Part shown: one piece after another, positions 5,752-5,953 of the stretch
Numbering within the stretch: the first letter of the stretch is position 1
Layout: each line of letters begins with the position of its first letter
Source: Bacillota bacterium
Lineage (GTDB): Bacteria > Bacillota > Clostridia > Peptostreptococcales > Anaerovoracaceae
Reading direction: 5' to 3'
DNA: 5,953 nucleotides
Assembly (NCBI GenBank): GCA_016287035.1
Contig: JAEEVI010000023.1
Location: 1-5,953 of the forward strand
Translations under genes and position numbers: made by a program
Notes under the pieces: generated by a model
The model's input: the letters and a program-made list of their open reading frames with translations, nothing else
What the model was told of the DNA's origin: nothing
The model's database searches: none

Positions 5752-5953
5752 TCACTTCCCTTTATACGTCACGTTCGGGCCGTAGATCGTCGTCCAGTCG
5801 TTCTTCATAGAAACGGGGATCCAGCCGTATTCCGCGCAGAGCGAGTACATGTTGTCCGCCTTGCTCTGGTTGCCGTTCTCCCTTGTCAGATCGTCGCAGC
5901 AGAGCATGAACGCGAGGCTGCGGTAGCGGTTGCCGCTGATCACGTATTCGGCC
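5752..5953 (-). CDS. Probable HAD-superfamily hydrolase, C-terminal end only
   Basis: The frame is open from the window edge to a TGA at 5754-5752, showing the last 66 residues. The visible part (SGNRYRSLAFMLCCDD, then LTRENGN, MYSLCAEYGWIPVSMKNDW and TTIYGPNV) matches, from memory, the C-terminal end of haloacid-dehalogenase-like phosphatases found in gut Firmicutes. In those, AFM-x-x-CDD, RE-x-GN and W-x-PISM-x-x-DW-x-TIYG form a conserved tail. The catalytic HAD motifs, normally further upstream, are outside the window, so activity cannot be judged. A GTG at 5943 is within the frame but the frame continues past it (AEY precedes), so it is probably not the start. The family call rests on recalled similarity of the tail only. 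Confidence 0.55.
   Translation of the reverse strand, partial: AEYVISGNRYRSLAFMLCCDDLTRENGNQSKADNMYSLCAEYGWIPVSMKNDWTTIYGPNVTYKGK

Noticed and set aside
5372..5755. Minus-strand frame through the inverted-repeat element
   Set aside because: It runs across a terminator and a palindrome, overlaps the end of the second ABC gene, and its product is Arg/Pro-rich with no domain.

Overview
The window looks like a GC-rich chromosomal segment of a low-complexity-genome Firmicute, most likely a Clostridia-type anaerobe. This is an inference from three things: a BmrC/BmrD-like (YheI/YheH-like) heterodimeric ABC exporter pair of the clostridial type, an AAA_26 'cytidylate kinase-like' protein, and frequent ATA and AGG codons in otherwise GC-rich genes. 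No rRNA or other taxonomic marker is present, so the lineage is tentative. There are six protein genes, two of them cut by the window edges.

Layout. (1) 1-505 (+): the C-terminal part of an M20-family amidase of the hydantoinase/carbamoylase type. (2) 519-560: a strong hairpin with a GAAA tetraloop and T-rich sequence on both sides, serving as a shared terminator for two convergent transcripts. (3) 575-1703 (-): a two-gene unit, transcribed leftward. It starts with a small lipoprotein that resembles ModA but lacks nearly all of the second lobe, followed 4 bases later by a cytidylate kinase-like protein. (4) 1704-1814: a divergent intergenic region with a good sigma-70-type promoter (TTGTTA, 17 bases, TATAAT) for the rightward operon. 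An inverted repeat is centred near the predicted transcription start. (5) 1815-5481 (+): two overlapping ABC exporter half-transporter genes. (6) 5482-5751: a terminator hairpin preceded by a 12-base tandem duplication, then a 186-base element (5561-5746) bounded by 49-base inverted repeats, resembling a MITE or other palindromic intergenic repeat. (7) 5752-5953 (-): the C-terminal end of a probable HAD-superfamily hydrolase.

How the genes work together. The two ABC genes should make one heterodimeric exporter. The first subunit has a degenerate ATPase site (Asp for the catalytic Glu, Gln for the switch His) and an intact signature. The second has intact catalytic residues and a degenerate LSQGQ signature. 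Together they give one working and one degenerate ATP site. Nothing visible identifies the substrate. The divergent lipoprotein/kinase-like pair has no obvious functional link to the exporter. Most of the window is ordinary; the least ordinary parts are the one-lobed ModA-like lipoprotein, the inverted-repeat element at 5561-5746 and the palindrome over the exporter promoter. For three genes the start was chosen by ribosome binding site, promoter position and family length rather than by the longest reading frame.
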